From assembly GCF_020531915.1 (NCBI RefSeq), contig NZ_JAJAVG010000003.1, positions 278,760 to 342,759 of the forward strand: a stretch of 64,000 bases of DNA. Direction: 5' to 3'. Position numbers and translations under genes: made by a program. The notes beneath the pieces were generated by a model that had not been told where the DNA came from, did no database searches, and worked only from the letters and a program-made list of their open reading frames with translations. Each line of letters opens with the position of its first letter. Position 1 is the stretch's first letter. Positions 38,202 through 47,187 of this stretch are shown one piece after another. The stretch is from Methylovorus mays. GTDB lineage: Bacteria; Pseudomonadota; Gammaproteobacteria; Burkholderiales; Methylophilaceae.

Positions 38202-38837
38202 TTAGCCATTCAAACCGGGAAAAAGTCCGCTAATCCCCTGCGCAATGAACTCCACCGCCATCGCTGCCAGAATCAGGCCCATCAGGCGGGTCACGATATT
38301 AATCCCCAGTGTTCCCAGCTTGTGCGCAATCGCAGATGACAGTCGCAAGGTCAGCCAGATCAGCAGGCAAACGGCGGCTACCGGCACAATCAATGACACA
38401 TGCCCCCAGAAACCGGAGTGCTTTTGCGCCGTGATGATCATGCTACTGATGGCGCCCGGCCCGGCCAGTAGCGGGATGCTGAGCGGCACGATGGCGATGA
38501 CCTCGCGCTCGGCCACCGCCTGGGCTTCTTCTGGCGTCTGCCTGGCATGGCTTTGTTTGCCGTGCATCATGGAGATGGCGATCAGCATGACCAGTATGCC
38601 GCCACCCACCTGAAACGACGGAATGCTGATGCTGAAAAAATCCAGAATGCCATTGCCGAGAAACGCCGAGGTCATCAGCACTACAAATACCGTCAGTCCC
38701 ACGGTTTTGGCCGTGCGCGCTCGATCCTTGGGGCTCCAGCCATCGGTAGCGCTGATGAAGATAGGTACGCTGCCCACCGGGTTGACGATGGCAAACAGGG
38801 CAATGCCGGTTTTGAACAGATAGGCCCATTCGCTCAT
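38202..38837 (-). CDS. MarC/UPF0056 family inner-membrane protein
   Basis: This 211-residue protein has six predicted transmembrane helices. It begins MSEWAYLFKTGIALFAIVNPVGSVPIFI, with the NPxGxxP signature of the MarC family, and includes a mid-protein IVPLSIPLLAGPGAISSMI stretch repeating that pattern. MarC was once linked to multiple antibiotic resistance, but that role was withdrawn and the function is unknown. It is monocistronic and diverges from the DJ-1 gene by about 100 bases. Confidence 0.9.
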   Translation of the reverse strand: MSEWAYLFKTGIALFAIVNPVGSVPIFISATDGWSPKDRARTAKTVGLTVFVVLMTSAFLGNGILDFFSISIPSFQVGGGILVMLIAISMMHGKQSHARQTPEEAQAVAEREVIAIVPLSIPLLAGPGAISSMIITAQKHSGFWGHVSLIVPVAAVCLLIWLTLRLSSAIAHKLGTLGINIVTRLMGLILAAMAVEFIAQGISGLFPGLNG

Positions 38838-38933
38838 AGCTTCAGATTCTCCGTGACAGGCTTCGGTTGGTGGTTTTTGTGGACATCAGTTAGTATTTGT
38901 CACCATTTGATTATAACTGCCGCTCAAGGTTTT

Positions 38934-39482
38934 ATGCCCTCTGTATTGATTCCACTGGCCCATGGCTGTGAAGAGATGGAAGCCGTCATCGTGATGGACA
39001 TTCTGCGTCGTGCTGGTGTGGATGTCGTAGCCGCCGCCTTGATTCCAGGCCCGGTGGTCTGTAGCCGTGGAACACGGCTGCTGGCAGATGCCTTGCTGGA
39101 TGAAGTATTGCAGCAGCCATTCGACATGCTGGTATTGCCCGGCGGCATGCCGGGCTCCGAGCACTTGAAAAGCGATGCGCGGATTCAGGCACTGCTGACG
39201 CACTATGCGGCGGAAGGCCGCTATGTCGCCGCCATCTGCGCGGCGCCCATGGCCTTGCATGCGGCTGGTTTGCTTGAAGGCAAACGGGTGACCAGCTTCC
39301 CTGGCGTGCTGGATCAGCTACCGGGCACGCATCATTATATGGAGGATGCGGTGGTCAGGGATGGCAACGTCGTCACCTCGCGCGGACCCGGTACTGCCAT
39401 GGCATTTGCCCTGACGCTGGTGGGTTTGCTGTGTGGCGAGGCCAAGCGTCAGGCGGTTGAGGAACCCTTGCAGCAATCATGA
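38934..39482 (+). CDS. DJ-1/PfpI family protein (YajL-like)
   Basis: This 182-residue DJ-1 superfamily protein has the conserved glutamate in HGCEEMEAV near residue 13, the nucleophile-elbow cysteine in VAAICAAPMAL near residue 103, and the RGPGTAMAFAL segment near the C-terminus. Family members act as chaperones or proposed protein/nucleotide deglycases against methylglyoxal damage; the activity is disputed. The ATG at 38934 has a CAAGG site and gives the family's normal length, whereas the open frame upstream is antisense to marC. The gene overlaps maf by four bases (ATGA). Confidence 0.9.
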   Translation: MPSVLIPLAHGCEEMEAVIVMDILRRAGVDVVAAALIPGPVVCSRGTRLLADALLDEVLQQPFDMLVLPGGMPGSEHLKSDARIQALLTHYAAEGRYVAAICAAPMALHAAGLLEGKRVTSFPGVLDQLPGTHHYMEDAVVRDGNVVTSRGPGTAMAFALTLVGLLCGEAKRQAVEEPLQQS

Positions 39483-40069
39483 TGAAAAAACGCGTATACC
39501 TGGCATCACGTTCACCGCGCCGTGCCGAGCTGCTCCAGCAATTAGGCCTGGAGACGATATTCATGGCGGCCGATGTGGATGAGTCGCCGCTGCCTGATGA
39601 AGCCCCCCACGATTATGTGCTGCGCCTGGCGCGGGCCAAGGCGGAAACTGGCCTGGCGGCATTGCAGGCGCAGGGTGGTGAAGCCCTGCCACTGCTCGCG
39701 GCGGATACCACAGTGGCGATTGATGGCCTGATCCTTGGCAAACCGGAAGACGATGACCATGCCCGCGGGATGCTGTTGCGCATGTCCGGGCGCTGGCATG
39801 AGGTGCACACCGGTGTGGCCGTTGCCTCGGCTTCTGGCGTGCATGTCCGTTTGTCTACCACCCGTGTGGAGATGACGACGCTGGACGAGGCTACCATTCA
39901 GGCTTACATTGCCACCGGCGAGCCGCGTGACAAAGCGGGGGCCTATGGCATTCAAGGCTTGGCCAGTACCTTTATTCGCCGTATTGAAGGCAGCTATTCC
40001 GGGGTGATGGGCTTACCGGTATTTGAGACGTCCGAACTATTGAAGCAGGCAGGAATTTCCGTGTTATGA
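39479..40069 (+). CDS. Maf-like nucleoside triphosphate pyrophosphatase
   Basis: The Maf/YhdE family hydrolyses non-canonical or dTTP/UTP nucleotides and was first named for septum inhibition. The 196 residues show the amino-terminal signature ASRSPRRAELLQQLG, the catalytic ADTTVAIDGLILGKPEDDDHA, and the C-terminal GAYGIQGLASTFI then GSYSGVMGLP. It lies directly before rng; the maf-rng order is conserved in many proteobacteria. The upstream DJ-1 stop overlaps its start codon. Confidence 0.93.
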   Translation: MMKKRVYLASRSPRRAELLQQLGLETIFMAADVDESPLPDEAPHDYVLRLARAKAETGLAALQAQGGEALPLLAADTTVAIDGLILGKPEDDDHARGMLLRMSGRWHEVHTGVAVASASGVHVRLSTTRVEMTTLDEATIQAYIATGEPRDKAGAYGIQGLASTFIRRIEGSYSGVMGLPVFETSELLKQAGISVL

Positions 40070-40100
40070 GCGTCATGCATGCATGGCAGAGAGCTGGTAA

Positions 40101-41558
40101 ATGAGTGAAGACATTCTGATCAACGTGACCCCGCAAGAAACGCGGGTAGCCATTATCGAGCAGTGCATCGTGCAGGAGCTGCATATTGAGCGCAATACCT
40201 CGCTGGGTCTGGTGGGCAATATCTACCGGGGCCGCGTCTGCCGGGTATTGCCGGGCATGCAGTCTGCGTTTGTCGAGATCGGCCTGCAGCGCGCGGCATT
40301 TCTGCATGTGGCCGATGTGCTGGAATGCGCCAATAGCGACAAGGACAAGGAAAAAACCATCCAGGAGGTGCTGCACGAAGGCCAGCCCATCATGGTGCAG
40401 GTCATCAAGGAGCCGATAGGGACCAAAGGCGCACGCCTTACTACCCAGATCAGCATTGCCGGGCGTTTTCTGGTGTATCTGCCACAGCAGCAGCATATTG
40501 GCGTGTCGCAACGCATTGAAGACGAAGCCGAGCGCGAATTTCTGAAAGAGCGGCTGCTGAAGCTGTTGCCGGAAAACCGCCAGGGCGGTTACATCATACG
40601 CACCATGTCCGAGACCGCCACCGATGATGAGTTGCTGGCGGATGTGGATTATCTCAACAAGGTCTGGAGCAATATCCAGGCGGCCAGCCATGGCGCGGCA
40701 GACCGCTCGCTGGTGTTTCAGGATCTCAGCCTGCCCATGCGCGTGTTGCGCGATGTGGTGAATGAAGACACCGACCGCGTGCTGGTCGATTCGCGCGAGA
40801 CCTACCAGAAGCTATTGGAGTTTGGTCAACACTACGCCATCGGTGCGGTGAAAAAGCTGGAGCATTACCAGGGCGAGCGCCCGCTGTTTGATATGTACCA
40901 CGTCGAGCAGGAAATCGAGCGTGCCATGTCGCGCAAGGTGGAGATGAAGTCTGGCGGCTATCTCATTTTTGATCAGACCGAAGCGCTGACCACGGTGGAC
41001 GTGAACACCGGTGGTTTCGTCAATGGCCGCAGTCTGGCCGATACCATCTTCAAGACCAATCTTGAGGCGTCGCAATGTATTGCCCGGCAGCTGCGCCTGC
41101 GCAATCTGGGCGGCATCATCATCATCGACTTCATAGACATGGATGAGGATGAGCATCGCGTGGCGGTGCTGGATGAACTGAAACGCGCACTGGCCAAAGA
41201 CCGCGCCCGTACGGGCATCAGCGGGTTCTCGGCGCTGGGGCTGGTGGAAATGACGCGCAAGCGCACGCGCGAGAGTCTTGCCCACATCCTGTGTGAGCCT
41301 TGCCCGGCCTGTCAGGGCCGCGGCGAAATCAAAACCGCGCAAACCATCTGTTATGAAATTCTGCGCGAGCTGTTGCGGCATGCCCGCCAATTCACGGCGC
41401 GCGAGTTGCGCGTGCTGGCCTCGCCCAAGGTGATTGATCTGTTGCTGGATGAAGAGTCGCAGAGTCTCGCCAACCTGTCAGACTTTATTGGCAAGCCGGT
41501 GTCGCTGCAGGCCGAAACCCAATATCCGCAGGAAAACTTCGACATCATCCTGATGTAA
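40101..41558 (+). CDS. rng: Ribonuclease G
   Basis: RNase G matures the 5' end of 16S rRNA and degrades mRNA. The 485 residues contain an S1 RNA-binding domain (about 38-128, NIYRGRVCRVLPGMQSAFVEIG), the catalytic DVNTGGF and IIIDFIDMDEDEH aspartates, and the zinc-link CEPCPACQGRG. There is no long C-terminal scaffold, which separates it from RNase E. It follows maf by about 30 bases and ends at a strong bidirectional terminator. Confidence 0.96.
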   Translation: MSEDILINVTPQETRVAIIEQCIVQELHIERNTSLGLVGNIYRGRVCRVLPGMQSAFVEIGLQRAAFLHVADVLECANSDKDKEKTIQEVLHEGQPIMVQVIKEPIGTKGARLTTQISIAGRFLVYLPQQQHIGVSQRIEDEAEREFLKERLLKLLPENRQGGYIIRTMSETATDDELLADVDYLNKVWSNIQAASHGAADRSLVFQDLSLPMRVLRDVVNEDTDRVLVDSRETYQKLLEFGQHYAIGAVKKLEHYQGERPLFDMYHVEQEIERAMSRKVEMKSGGYLIFDQTEALTTVDVNTGGFVNGRSLADTIFKTNLEASQCIARQLRLRNLGGIIIIDFIDMDEDEHRVAVLDELKRALAKDRARTGISGFSALGLVEMTRKRTRESLAHILCEPCPACQGRGEIKTAQTICYEILRELLRHARQFTARELRVLASPKVIDLLLDEESQSLANLSDFIGKPVSLQAETQYPQENFDIILM

Positions 41559-41576
41559 GGCGGCATGCTTGATAAA

Positions 41577-41613
41577 TAAAAAACGGCGCGACCATCTGAT
41601 CGCGCCGTTTTTA
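41577..41613. terminator. Bidirectional terminator between rng and yggT
   Basis: AAACGGCGCGA/TCGCGCCGTTT (11 bp, 41581-41610) with loop CCATCTGA, flanked by A-rich and T-rich arms. Confidence 0.93.
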
Positions 41614-41639
41614 TTGGGTCTCTGCGAAGAGACTGTAGC

Positions 41640-42215
41640 TTAGAACAGCTTGAGGAATTGCAACTCCAGTGGCGCCACGACCAGCATCAACAGCAATTGC
41701 GCGATGATGAAAACCAGAATCGGCGTCAGATCAAAACCGCCTACCAGCGGTACGCGATTGCGCAGCGGGGCCAATATGGGACGGGTCAAAGCATCCAGCA
41801 CTGGAGTAATCACCGTATAGGGATTCACCCAGCTCAGGATCGCTTGCAGGATCACGGCATACAGGAAGATATAAATGCTGAGCTTGATCAGCCCGACCAC
41901 GGCGAGGCCCACCAGGGCAATCCATACGCCACCGCCCGCGACCAGCAGCGGAAAGTCACTTAACCACAAGGAAGCTAGCTTCAATATCAGCTGCGCGACA
42001 AAAGCCACGATCAGGGTGGAGATATCCAGCCCGCCCCAACCGGGAATCACCCGGCGCAGGGGCTTGACCGCAAAGTTGGTAATGGCGACCACAAATTGCG
42101 AAGCCGGATTTTTGAAAGGCGCGCCAGTCAGCTGCAGGTAAAAACGCAGCAGCGCGGCCAGGGTAAACATGCCGAGTATGGTTTCCAGCAGAAATTGCAA
42201 AGCGTTGGCGATCAT
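41640..42215 (-). CDS. YggT family inner-membrane protein
   Basis: This 191-residue protein has two YGGT domains, each a pair of membrane helices. The repeat is visible as LTGAPFKNPASQFVVAITNFAVKPLRRVIP and, in the second half, VITPVLDALTRPILAPLRNRVP. The family is linked to osmotic tolerance and, in Gram-positives, to cell division; function in proteobacteria is unclear. It is downstream of proC with one base between the reading frames, the standard yggS-proC-yggT order. Confidence 0.93.
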   Translation of the reverse strand: MIANALQFLLETILGMFTLAALLRFYLQLTGAPFKNPASQFVVAITNFAVKPLRRVIPGWGGLDISTLIVAFVAQLILKLASLWLSDFPLLVAGGGVWIALVGLAVVGLIKLSIYIFLYAVILQAILSWVNPYTVITPVLDALTRPILAPLRNRVPLVGGFDLTPILVFIIAQLLLMLVVAPLELQFLKLF

Positions 42216-42216
42216 G

Positions 42217-43029
42217 TCATTCCTTACCTAATTGGTCGCCCAGCTCGGCAGAGCGGGCAGCAGCAGCATGGGCTGCCTGAATAATGGCGTTTTTAACCCC
42301 GGCGGTATCCATGGAGAGCAGGGCGCGTTCGGTGGTGCCGCCTTTGGAAGTCACCTGCGCACGCAGGGTGGCGGGCGTCTCGCTGCTCTGGCTGGCGAGC
42401 GCCGTCGCGCCGGCAAAGGTCTGCAGGCTGAGCAAACGCGCGTCTTCTGCACTCAGGCCCAGTTCCTGCGCGGCTTGCTGCATGGCTTCTATGAAGTAAA
42501 ACACATACGCGGGGCCACTGCCGGAGATGGCGGTGACCGCATCCATTTTCTGCTCGGCATCCAGCCACACGGTTTTGCCCGCGGCCTGCATGATGGTGTC
42601 GGCAATGTCTTTTTGTGCGGCGCTGACGGCAGGCAAGGCGTACAAGGCGGAAATGCCCGCCTGTATCTGCGCCGGTGTATTCGGCATGACGCGTACGATG
42701 GCCTGGTAGCCGCCCAGCCAGCGCGCCAGATCCTGGCTGCGGATACCGGCGGCAATCGAGATCACCAACTGTTCATGCAGCAGGCTGCCCAGAAAGATCG
42801 CCAGGTCTCGCAGTTGCTGGGGTTTCACAGCGAGCACGATGACATCGGCATTGCTCACGCTGGGCAGTTGTTCGGTCACATGCACGCCATATTCTGCGTG
42901 CAATTGCTGACGCTTGTCGGCATCCGGCTCGATGATGCTGATGGCATCCATGGCGTAGCCATTGCTTTGCAGGCCGCCGATAAGGGCGCGCGCCATATTG
43001 CCGCCGCCGATGAAACTGATTTTTGTCAT
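42217..43029 (-). CDS. proC: Pyrroline-5-carboxylate reductase
   Basis: ProC makes proline from pyrroline-5-carboxylate with NADPH. The 270 residues begin with the Rossmann motif ISFIGGGNMARALIGGL, include VMPNTPAQIQAGISAL, and end with the dimer-domain signature VTSKGGTTERALLSMD. Length and motifs are typical. It lies between yggS and yggT on the minus strand. Confidence 0.96.
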   Translation of the reverse strand: MTKISFIGGGNMARALIGGLQSNGYAMDAISIIEPDADKRQQLHAEYGVHVTEQLPSVSNADVIVLAVKPQQLRDLAIFLGSLLHEQLVISIAAGIRSQDLARWLGGYQAIVRVMPNTPAQIQAGISALYALPAVSAAQKDIADTIMQAAGKTVWLDAEQKMDAVTAISGSGPAYVFYFIEAMQQAAQELGLSAEDARLLSLQTFAGATALASQSSETPATLRAQVTSKGGTTERALLSMDTAGVKNAIIQAAHAAAARSAELGDQLGKE

Positions 43030-43106
43030 GGTTTATCGTTCAGTATTTAAAGTTGTTTTGCGTTGCACTGCGTGTTGCTGTTGTCCTGACATGCGCTCCC
43101 CGCGGG

Positions 43107-43808
43107 TCATGCCGTCGCTGCCTTCGCCGGACGCGGGCCGAAAATGGCCGAGCCTACCCGCACGATAGTGGCGCCTTCGCCTATGGCAACCGGAAAATCT
43201 TCCGACATGCCTATCGACAGGGTATCCAGCGCGATGCCTTGTTGCTTCAGTGCATCATACAGGGTGCGTACCATTCTAAACTGCGCACGTTGCAATTCCA
43301 TATCGGGCGTAGGGGCAGGTATCGCCATGAGGCCGCGCAACTGCAGGTGGGGCAGCTGGCGGATGGCACTCGCCAGGGCGTATGCTTCTTCTGGAGCGAT
43401 GCCGCTTTTGCTTTCCTCGTGGCTGACATTCACTTGCAGGCATATCTGCAGGGGCGGCAGCTCCGCTGGCCTCGCCGCATTCAGCCGCTCGGCGATCTTG
43501 AGCCGGTCCACGCCATGCACCCAGCTGAAGTGCTGGGCGATAGGCTGGGTCTTGTTGCTCTGGATAGGCCCGATGAAGTGCCACTCAATCGGCAGGTCTT
43601 GCAGCAGCGCCTGTTTGTTCAGGGCTTCCTGCAGGTAATTCTCGCCAAACCGTTGCTGACCGGCGGCCCATGCAGCACGGATGGCATCGGCGTTTTGCGC
43701 TTTGCTGACGGCCAGCAGGGTAATCTCCTGCGGGTCGCGTCCAGCGGCCGTGGCCGACTGACAAATACGGGCTTGCACGGCTTGCAAGCGTTCTGTGATT
43801 GCGCTCAT
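43107..43808 (-). CDS. YggS/PLPBP family pyridoxal-phosphate homeostasis protein
   Basis: This 233-residue single-domain alanine-racemase-like TIM barrel binds pyridoxal phosphate and regulates vitamin B6 and amino-acid pools rather than catalysing a known reaction. The cofactor lysine is in LLAVSKAQNADAI, FGENYLQEAL follows, and the C-terminal IGMSEDFPVAIGEGATIVRVGSAIFG holds the phosphate-binding loop. It is the first gene of yggS-proC-yggT and is divergent from pilT by 42 bases, the same layout as in Pseudomonas and many betaproteobacteria. Confidence 0.95.
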   Translation of the reverse strand: MSAITERLQAVQARICQSATAAGRDPQEITLLAVSKAQNADAIRAAWAAGQQRFGENYLQEALNKQALLQDLPIEWHFIGPIQSNKTQPIAQHFSWVHGVDRLKIAERLNAARPAELPPLQICLQVNVSHEESKSGIAPEEAYALASAIRQLPHLQLRGLMAIPAPTPDMELQRAQFRMVRTLYDALKQQGIALDTLSIGMSEDFPVAIGEGATIVRVGSAIFGPRPAKAATA

Positions 43809-43850
43809 AATCCATTCATCATTTTTATAAAATTATAGCAGGAGCCTAGG

Positions 43851-44894
43851 GTGGATATTTCGGATTTGCTGGCGTTCTCGGTTAAAAACAAGGCTTCTGA
43901 TTTGCATCTTTCTGCCGGTATGCCGCCCATGATCCGGGTGCATGGCGATGTGCGCAAAATCAACCTGCCCTCCATGGATCACAGCCAGGTGCACGACATG
44001 GTGTATGACATCATGAACGACGGCCAGCGCAAGATTTACGAAGAAACCCTGGAGTGCGATTTCTCGTTCGAGATTCCCAATCTTGCCCGGTTCCGGGTCA
44101 ATGCCTTTAACCAGAATCGCGGTGCGGGCGCGGTTTTCCGTACCATTCCTTCCAAGATTCTGACCATGGAGGAGCTGAACTGTCCGCCCATCTTCCGTGA
44201 AATCGCGCAAAACCCGCGCGGCATCGTGCTGGTGACCGGGCCGACCGGTTCCGGCAAATCCACCACGCTGGCGGCCATGGTCGATTTCATCAATGAAAAC
44301 GAGTACGGCCATATCCTGACGGTGGAAGACCCGATTGAGTTCGTCCACACCTCGAAAAAGTGTTTGATCAACCAGCGCGAAGTCGGTCCGCATACCCTGT
44401 CGTTCTCCAATGCCTTGCGCTCAGCGCTGCGTGAAGACCCGGATGTGATTCTGGTCGGCGAAATGCGCGACCTGGAAACCATACGTCTGGCCCTGTCGGC
44501 CGCTGAAACGGGCCACCTGGTGTTTGGCACCCTGCATACCAGCTCGGCGGCCAAGACCATAGACCGTATCGTCGATGTATTCCCCGCTGCCGAAAAGGAA
44601 ATGGTGCGCTCCATGCTCTCCGAATCCTTGCGCGCAGTCATTTCGCAAACATTGTGCAAAACCAAGGATGAACAGGGCCGTGTGGCCGCGCATGAGATCA
44701 TGATAGGCACGCCGGCCATTCGTAACCTGATCCGCGAGAACAAGATTGCACAGATGTATTCCGCCATCCAGACCGGGCAGAATGTGGGCATGCAGACGCT
44801 GGACCAGAACCTGCAGGAACTGGTGAAGCGCAATATCATTTCGGTGGGCGAAGCCCGTGGCAAGGCCGCCAACAAGGAAACCTTTGGCGGTTAA
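43851..44894 (+). CDS. pilT: Type IV pilus retraction ATPase PilT
   Basis: PilT powers pilus retraction for twitching motility and DNA uptake. The 347 residues start at a GTG and read DISDLLAFSVKNKASDLHLSAG. Walker A GPTGSGKS is at 130-137, Walker B in DPDVILVGEMRD, the His box in FGTLHTSSA, and the retraction-specific C-terminal AIRNLIRENK motif is exact. A GGAG ribosome site precedes the GTG. It diverges from yggS and precedes pilU by 47 bases. Confidence 0.97.
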   Translation: MDISDLLAFSVKNKASDLHLSAGMPPMIRVHGDVRKINLPSMDHSQVHDMVYDIMNDGQRKIYEETLECDFSFEIPNLARFRVNAFNQNRGAGAVFRTIPSKILTMEELNCPPIFREIAQNPRGIVLVTGPTGSGKSTTLAAMVDFINENEYGHILTVEDPIEFVHTSKKCLINQREVGPHTLSFSNALRSALREDPDVILVGEMRDLETIRLALSAAETGHLVFGTLHTSSAAKTIDRIVDVFPAAEKEMVRSMLSESLRAVISQTLCKTKDEQGRVAAHEIMIGTPAIRNLIRENKIAQMYSAIQTGQNVGMQTLDQNLQELVKRNIISVGEARGKAANKETFGG

Positions 44895-44941
44895 GCGGTT
44901 TTTGTACGATTATTCAACGCGTTTATTTAAGGTAGTCTTCC

Positions 44942-46078
44942 ATGGAAGAAGGTCAGGCAGAGAAGTTTGTTTTTGATTTGTTGCGCATGATGATTGCCAA
45001 GAAAGCCTCTGATCTGTTCATCACGGCGGCTTTTCCACCGGCAATGAAAATCGATGGCAAGATGACGCCCATGAGCAGCCAGCCCCTCACGCCCCAGCAT
45101 GTGCGCGAGATTGCCCGCGCCATCATGAATGACAAGCAGGCTGCCGAGTTTGAAGCAACCCGCGAATGCAATTTCGCCATCAGCATGCCACGCGTGGCCC
45201 GGTTCCGGGTCAATGCCTTTGTGCAGCGTGGTTCGGTCGGTCTGGTATTCCGGACCATTACCTCCGCTATTCCCAAGTTTGATGACCTGCACCTGCCCGA
45301 GGTGTTGAAGGAAGTCTCCATGACCAAGCGCGGCCTGGTGATTCTGGTTGGCGGCACCGGCTCCGGCAAATCCACCACGCTGGCAGCGATGATGGGCTAC
45401 CGCAACGAAAACAGTTACGGCCATATCATCACCATTGAAGACCCGATTGAATTCATACACGACCACAAAAACTGCATCGTGACCCAGCGCGAAGTGGGCG
45501 TGGATACCGATAACTGGTTTGCCGCGCTGAAAAACACCCTGCGCCAGGCACCGGATGTGATCATGATCGGCGAAATCCGCGACCGCGAAACCATGGACTA
45601 CGCCATTGCCTTTGCCGAAACCGGCCACCTGTGCATGGCGACCCTGCACGCCAACAGTACCAACCAGGCGCTGGACCGTATCATCAACTTCTTCCCTGAA
45701 GAGCGTCGTCAGCAGTTGCTGATGGACCTGTCGCTGAACATGCGGGCGTTTGTCTCGCAACGCCTGATCCCCAAGCGCGATGGTCAGGGCCGGGCTGCCG
45801 CCATCGAAATCATGCTGAATTCACCGCTGATCTCCGACCTGGTGCTGAAGGGCGAAGTGCACGGAATCAAGGAGATCATGGCCAAGTCACGCGAGCTCGG
45901 CATGCAGACCTTTGACCAGGCCTTGTTCGACTTGTATGAGCGCGATGAGATCACCTACGAAGATGCCCTGCGCAATGCCGACTCCATCAACGATATCCGC
46001 CTCAAGATCAAGCTGGAGGGCAAGGATGCGCAAGACCGCGATATGTCCGCCGGACTGGATAAACTGGGCATCGTCTGA
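44942..46078 (+). CDS. pilU: PilT-dependent pilus ATPase PilU
   Basis: PilU is the accessory retraction motor that works with PilT. The 378 residues show KKASDLFITAAFPPAMKIDGK at the start, Walker A GGTGSGKS, Walker B in APDVIMIGEIRD and a His box in MATLHANST. The first Walker residues are GG rather than GP, as in PilU of other species, and the C-terminal tail is longer than that of PilT. It follows pilT on the same strand, forming a pilT-pilU unit. Confidence 0.96.
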   Translation: MEEGQAEKFVFDLLRMMIAKKASDLFITAAFPPAMKIDGKMTPMSSQPLTPQHVREIARAIMNDKQAAEFEATRECNFAISMPRVARFRVNAFVQRGSVGLVFRTITSAIPKFDDLHLPEVLKEVSMTKRGLVILVGGTGSGKSTTLAAMMGYRNENSYGHIITIEDPIEFIHDHKNCIVTQREVGVDTDNWFAALKNTLRQAPDVIMIGEIRDRETMDYAIAFAETGHLCMATLHANSTNQALDRIINFFPEERRQQLLMDLSLNMRAFVSQRLIPKRDGQGRAAAIEIMLNSPLISDLVLKGEVHGIKEIMAKSRELGMQTFDQALFDLYERDEITYEDALRNADSINDIRLKIKLEGKDAQDRDMSAGLDKLGIV

Positions 46079-46153
46079 TATCCCGATGCCGTAGCAGGTG
46101 GTGCCGGCCGCCTGGGTGAGCGAACTTTGCCATGACTTCGCTTACCAACGGAT

Positions 46154-47122
46154 ATGGCAGCTGATATACGGATTGGTATTTCTGGTTGGCGCTATCCTCC
46201 CTGGCGTGGGGTCTTTTATCCGGAAGACCTGACGCAGGCACGGGAGCTTGAGTTCGCCTCCCGTGCGCTGCCCAGCATTGAGCTGAATGGCTCGTTTTAT
46301 GGTTTGCAGCGTCCAACCAGTTACCAGCGCTGGTATCAGCAAACTCCCTCCGATTTCATCTTCAGCATTAAAGCCACGCGCTATGTCACCCATATCCTGC
46401 GTCTGCGCGATATCGAGACTGCCATGGCGAATTTTTTCGCTTCCGGCCTGCTGGCACTCAAGGAGAAGCTCGGCCCCATTCTCTGGCAATTCCCGCCCAG
46501 TTTTAAATTCGATGCCGCCTTGTTCCAGCATTTCCTGCAACAATTGCCACGCGATAGCCATGCCGCCGCTGCGCTGGCCCGCCACCATAGTCCGGAAATG
46601 GCGGGCAAGACATGGTTTGAAGTGGATGAAAAGAAGCCTCTGCGCCACGCGGTGGAAATTCGCAATACCAGCTTTGAGAATGCCGAATTCATTGCTTTGT
46701 TGCGTCGTTACGGCGTGGCGCTGGTGGTGGCGGATACGGCGGGAAAGTGGCCTTACCTGGAAGATGTCACCGCCGATTTTGTCTACCTTCGTCTGCATGG
46801 CGATGCGGAGCTATATGCCAGTGGCTATAGTGACGGGGCCCTGAGTCGCTGGGCGGACCGCATCCGCCTTTGGAGCCAAGGGGATGAATCTCCCGATGCA
46901 CGCCGGGTCGCGAAAGAGGATATGGTCCCCTCTGCCCGAGTGCGGGATATCTACTGTTATTTCGATAATGACATCAAGGTGCGTGCGCCATTTGACGCCC
47001 GCAAGCTGCTACAGCTGCTGGGCCGGGATGATGGATTGACTCCGCTGGATGCCTCCGCGCTGGAAAAGGCGGTTAAACCGCCAGGCAAACGCGCGCCCCG
47101 CCGGCGATCGGTAAAAAAATAA
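46154..47122 (+). CDS. DUF72 domain-containing protein
   Basis: This 322-residue TIM-barrel-like DUF72 protein starts ADIRIGISGWRYPPWRGVFYPEDL, the family signature, with SIELNGSFYGLQRPTSY and ILWQFPPSFKFD following. DUF72 members have conserved acidic and histidine residues that suggest an enzymatic role, but no reaction is established. A basic tail (PGKRAPRRRSVKK) extends the C-terminus. The final AAA codons overlap the T-run of the pyrC' terminator. It lies downstream of pilU and converges with the pyr cluster. Confidence 0.9.
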   Translation: MAADIRIGISGWRYPPWRGVFYPEDLTQARELEFASRALPSIELNGSFYGLQRPTSYQRWYQQTPSDFIFSIKATRYVTHILRLRDIETAMANFFASGLLALKEKLGPILWQFPPSFKFDAALFQHFLQQLPRDSHAAAALARHHSPEMAGKTWFEVDEKKPLRHAVEIRNTSFENAEFIALLRRYGVALVVADTAGKWPYLEDVTADFVYLRLHGDAELYASGYSDGALSRWADRIRLWSQGDESPDARRVAKEDMVPSARVRDIYCYFDNDIKVRAPFDARKLLQLLGRDDGLTPLDASALEKAVKPPGKRAPRRRSVKK

Positions 47123-47151
47123 CGCCAGCCGAGTGGAATGCGGCTGGCGTT
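47113..47151 (-). terminator. Terminator of the pyr cluster
   Basis: On the minus strand an 11-bp stem AACGCCAGCCG/CGGCTGGCGTT is followed by ATTTTTTTAC. The T-run is the lysine-rich 3' end of the DUF72 gene read on the other strand, so the two genes share these bases. Confidence 0.82.
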
Positions 47152-47187
47152 TCGCGATCAGCGGCCATGCTCAGGCCTGGGGCGAAT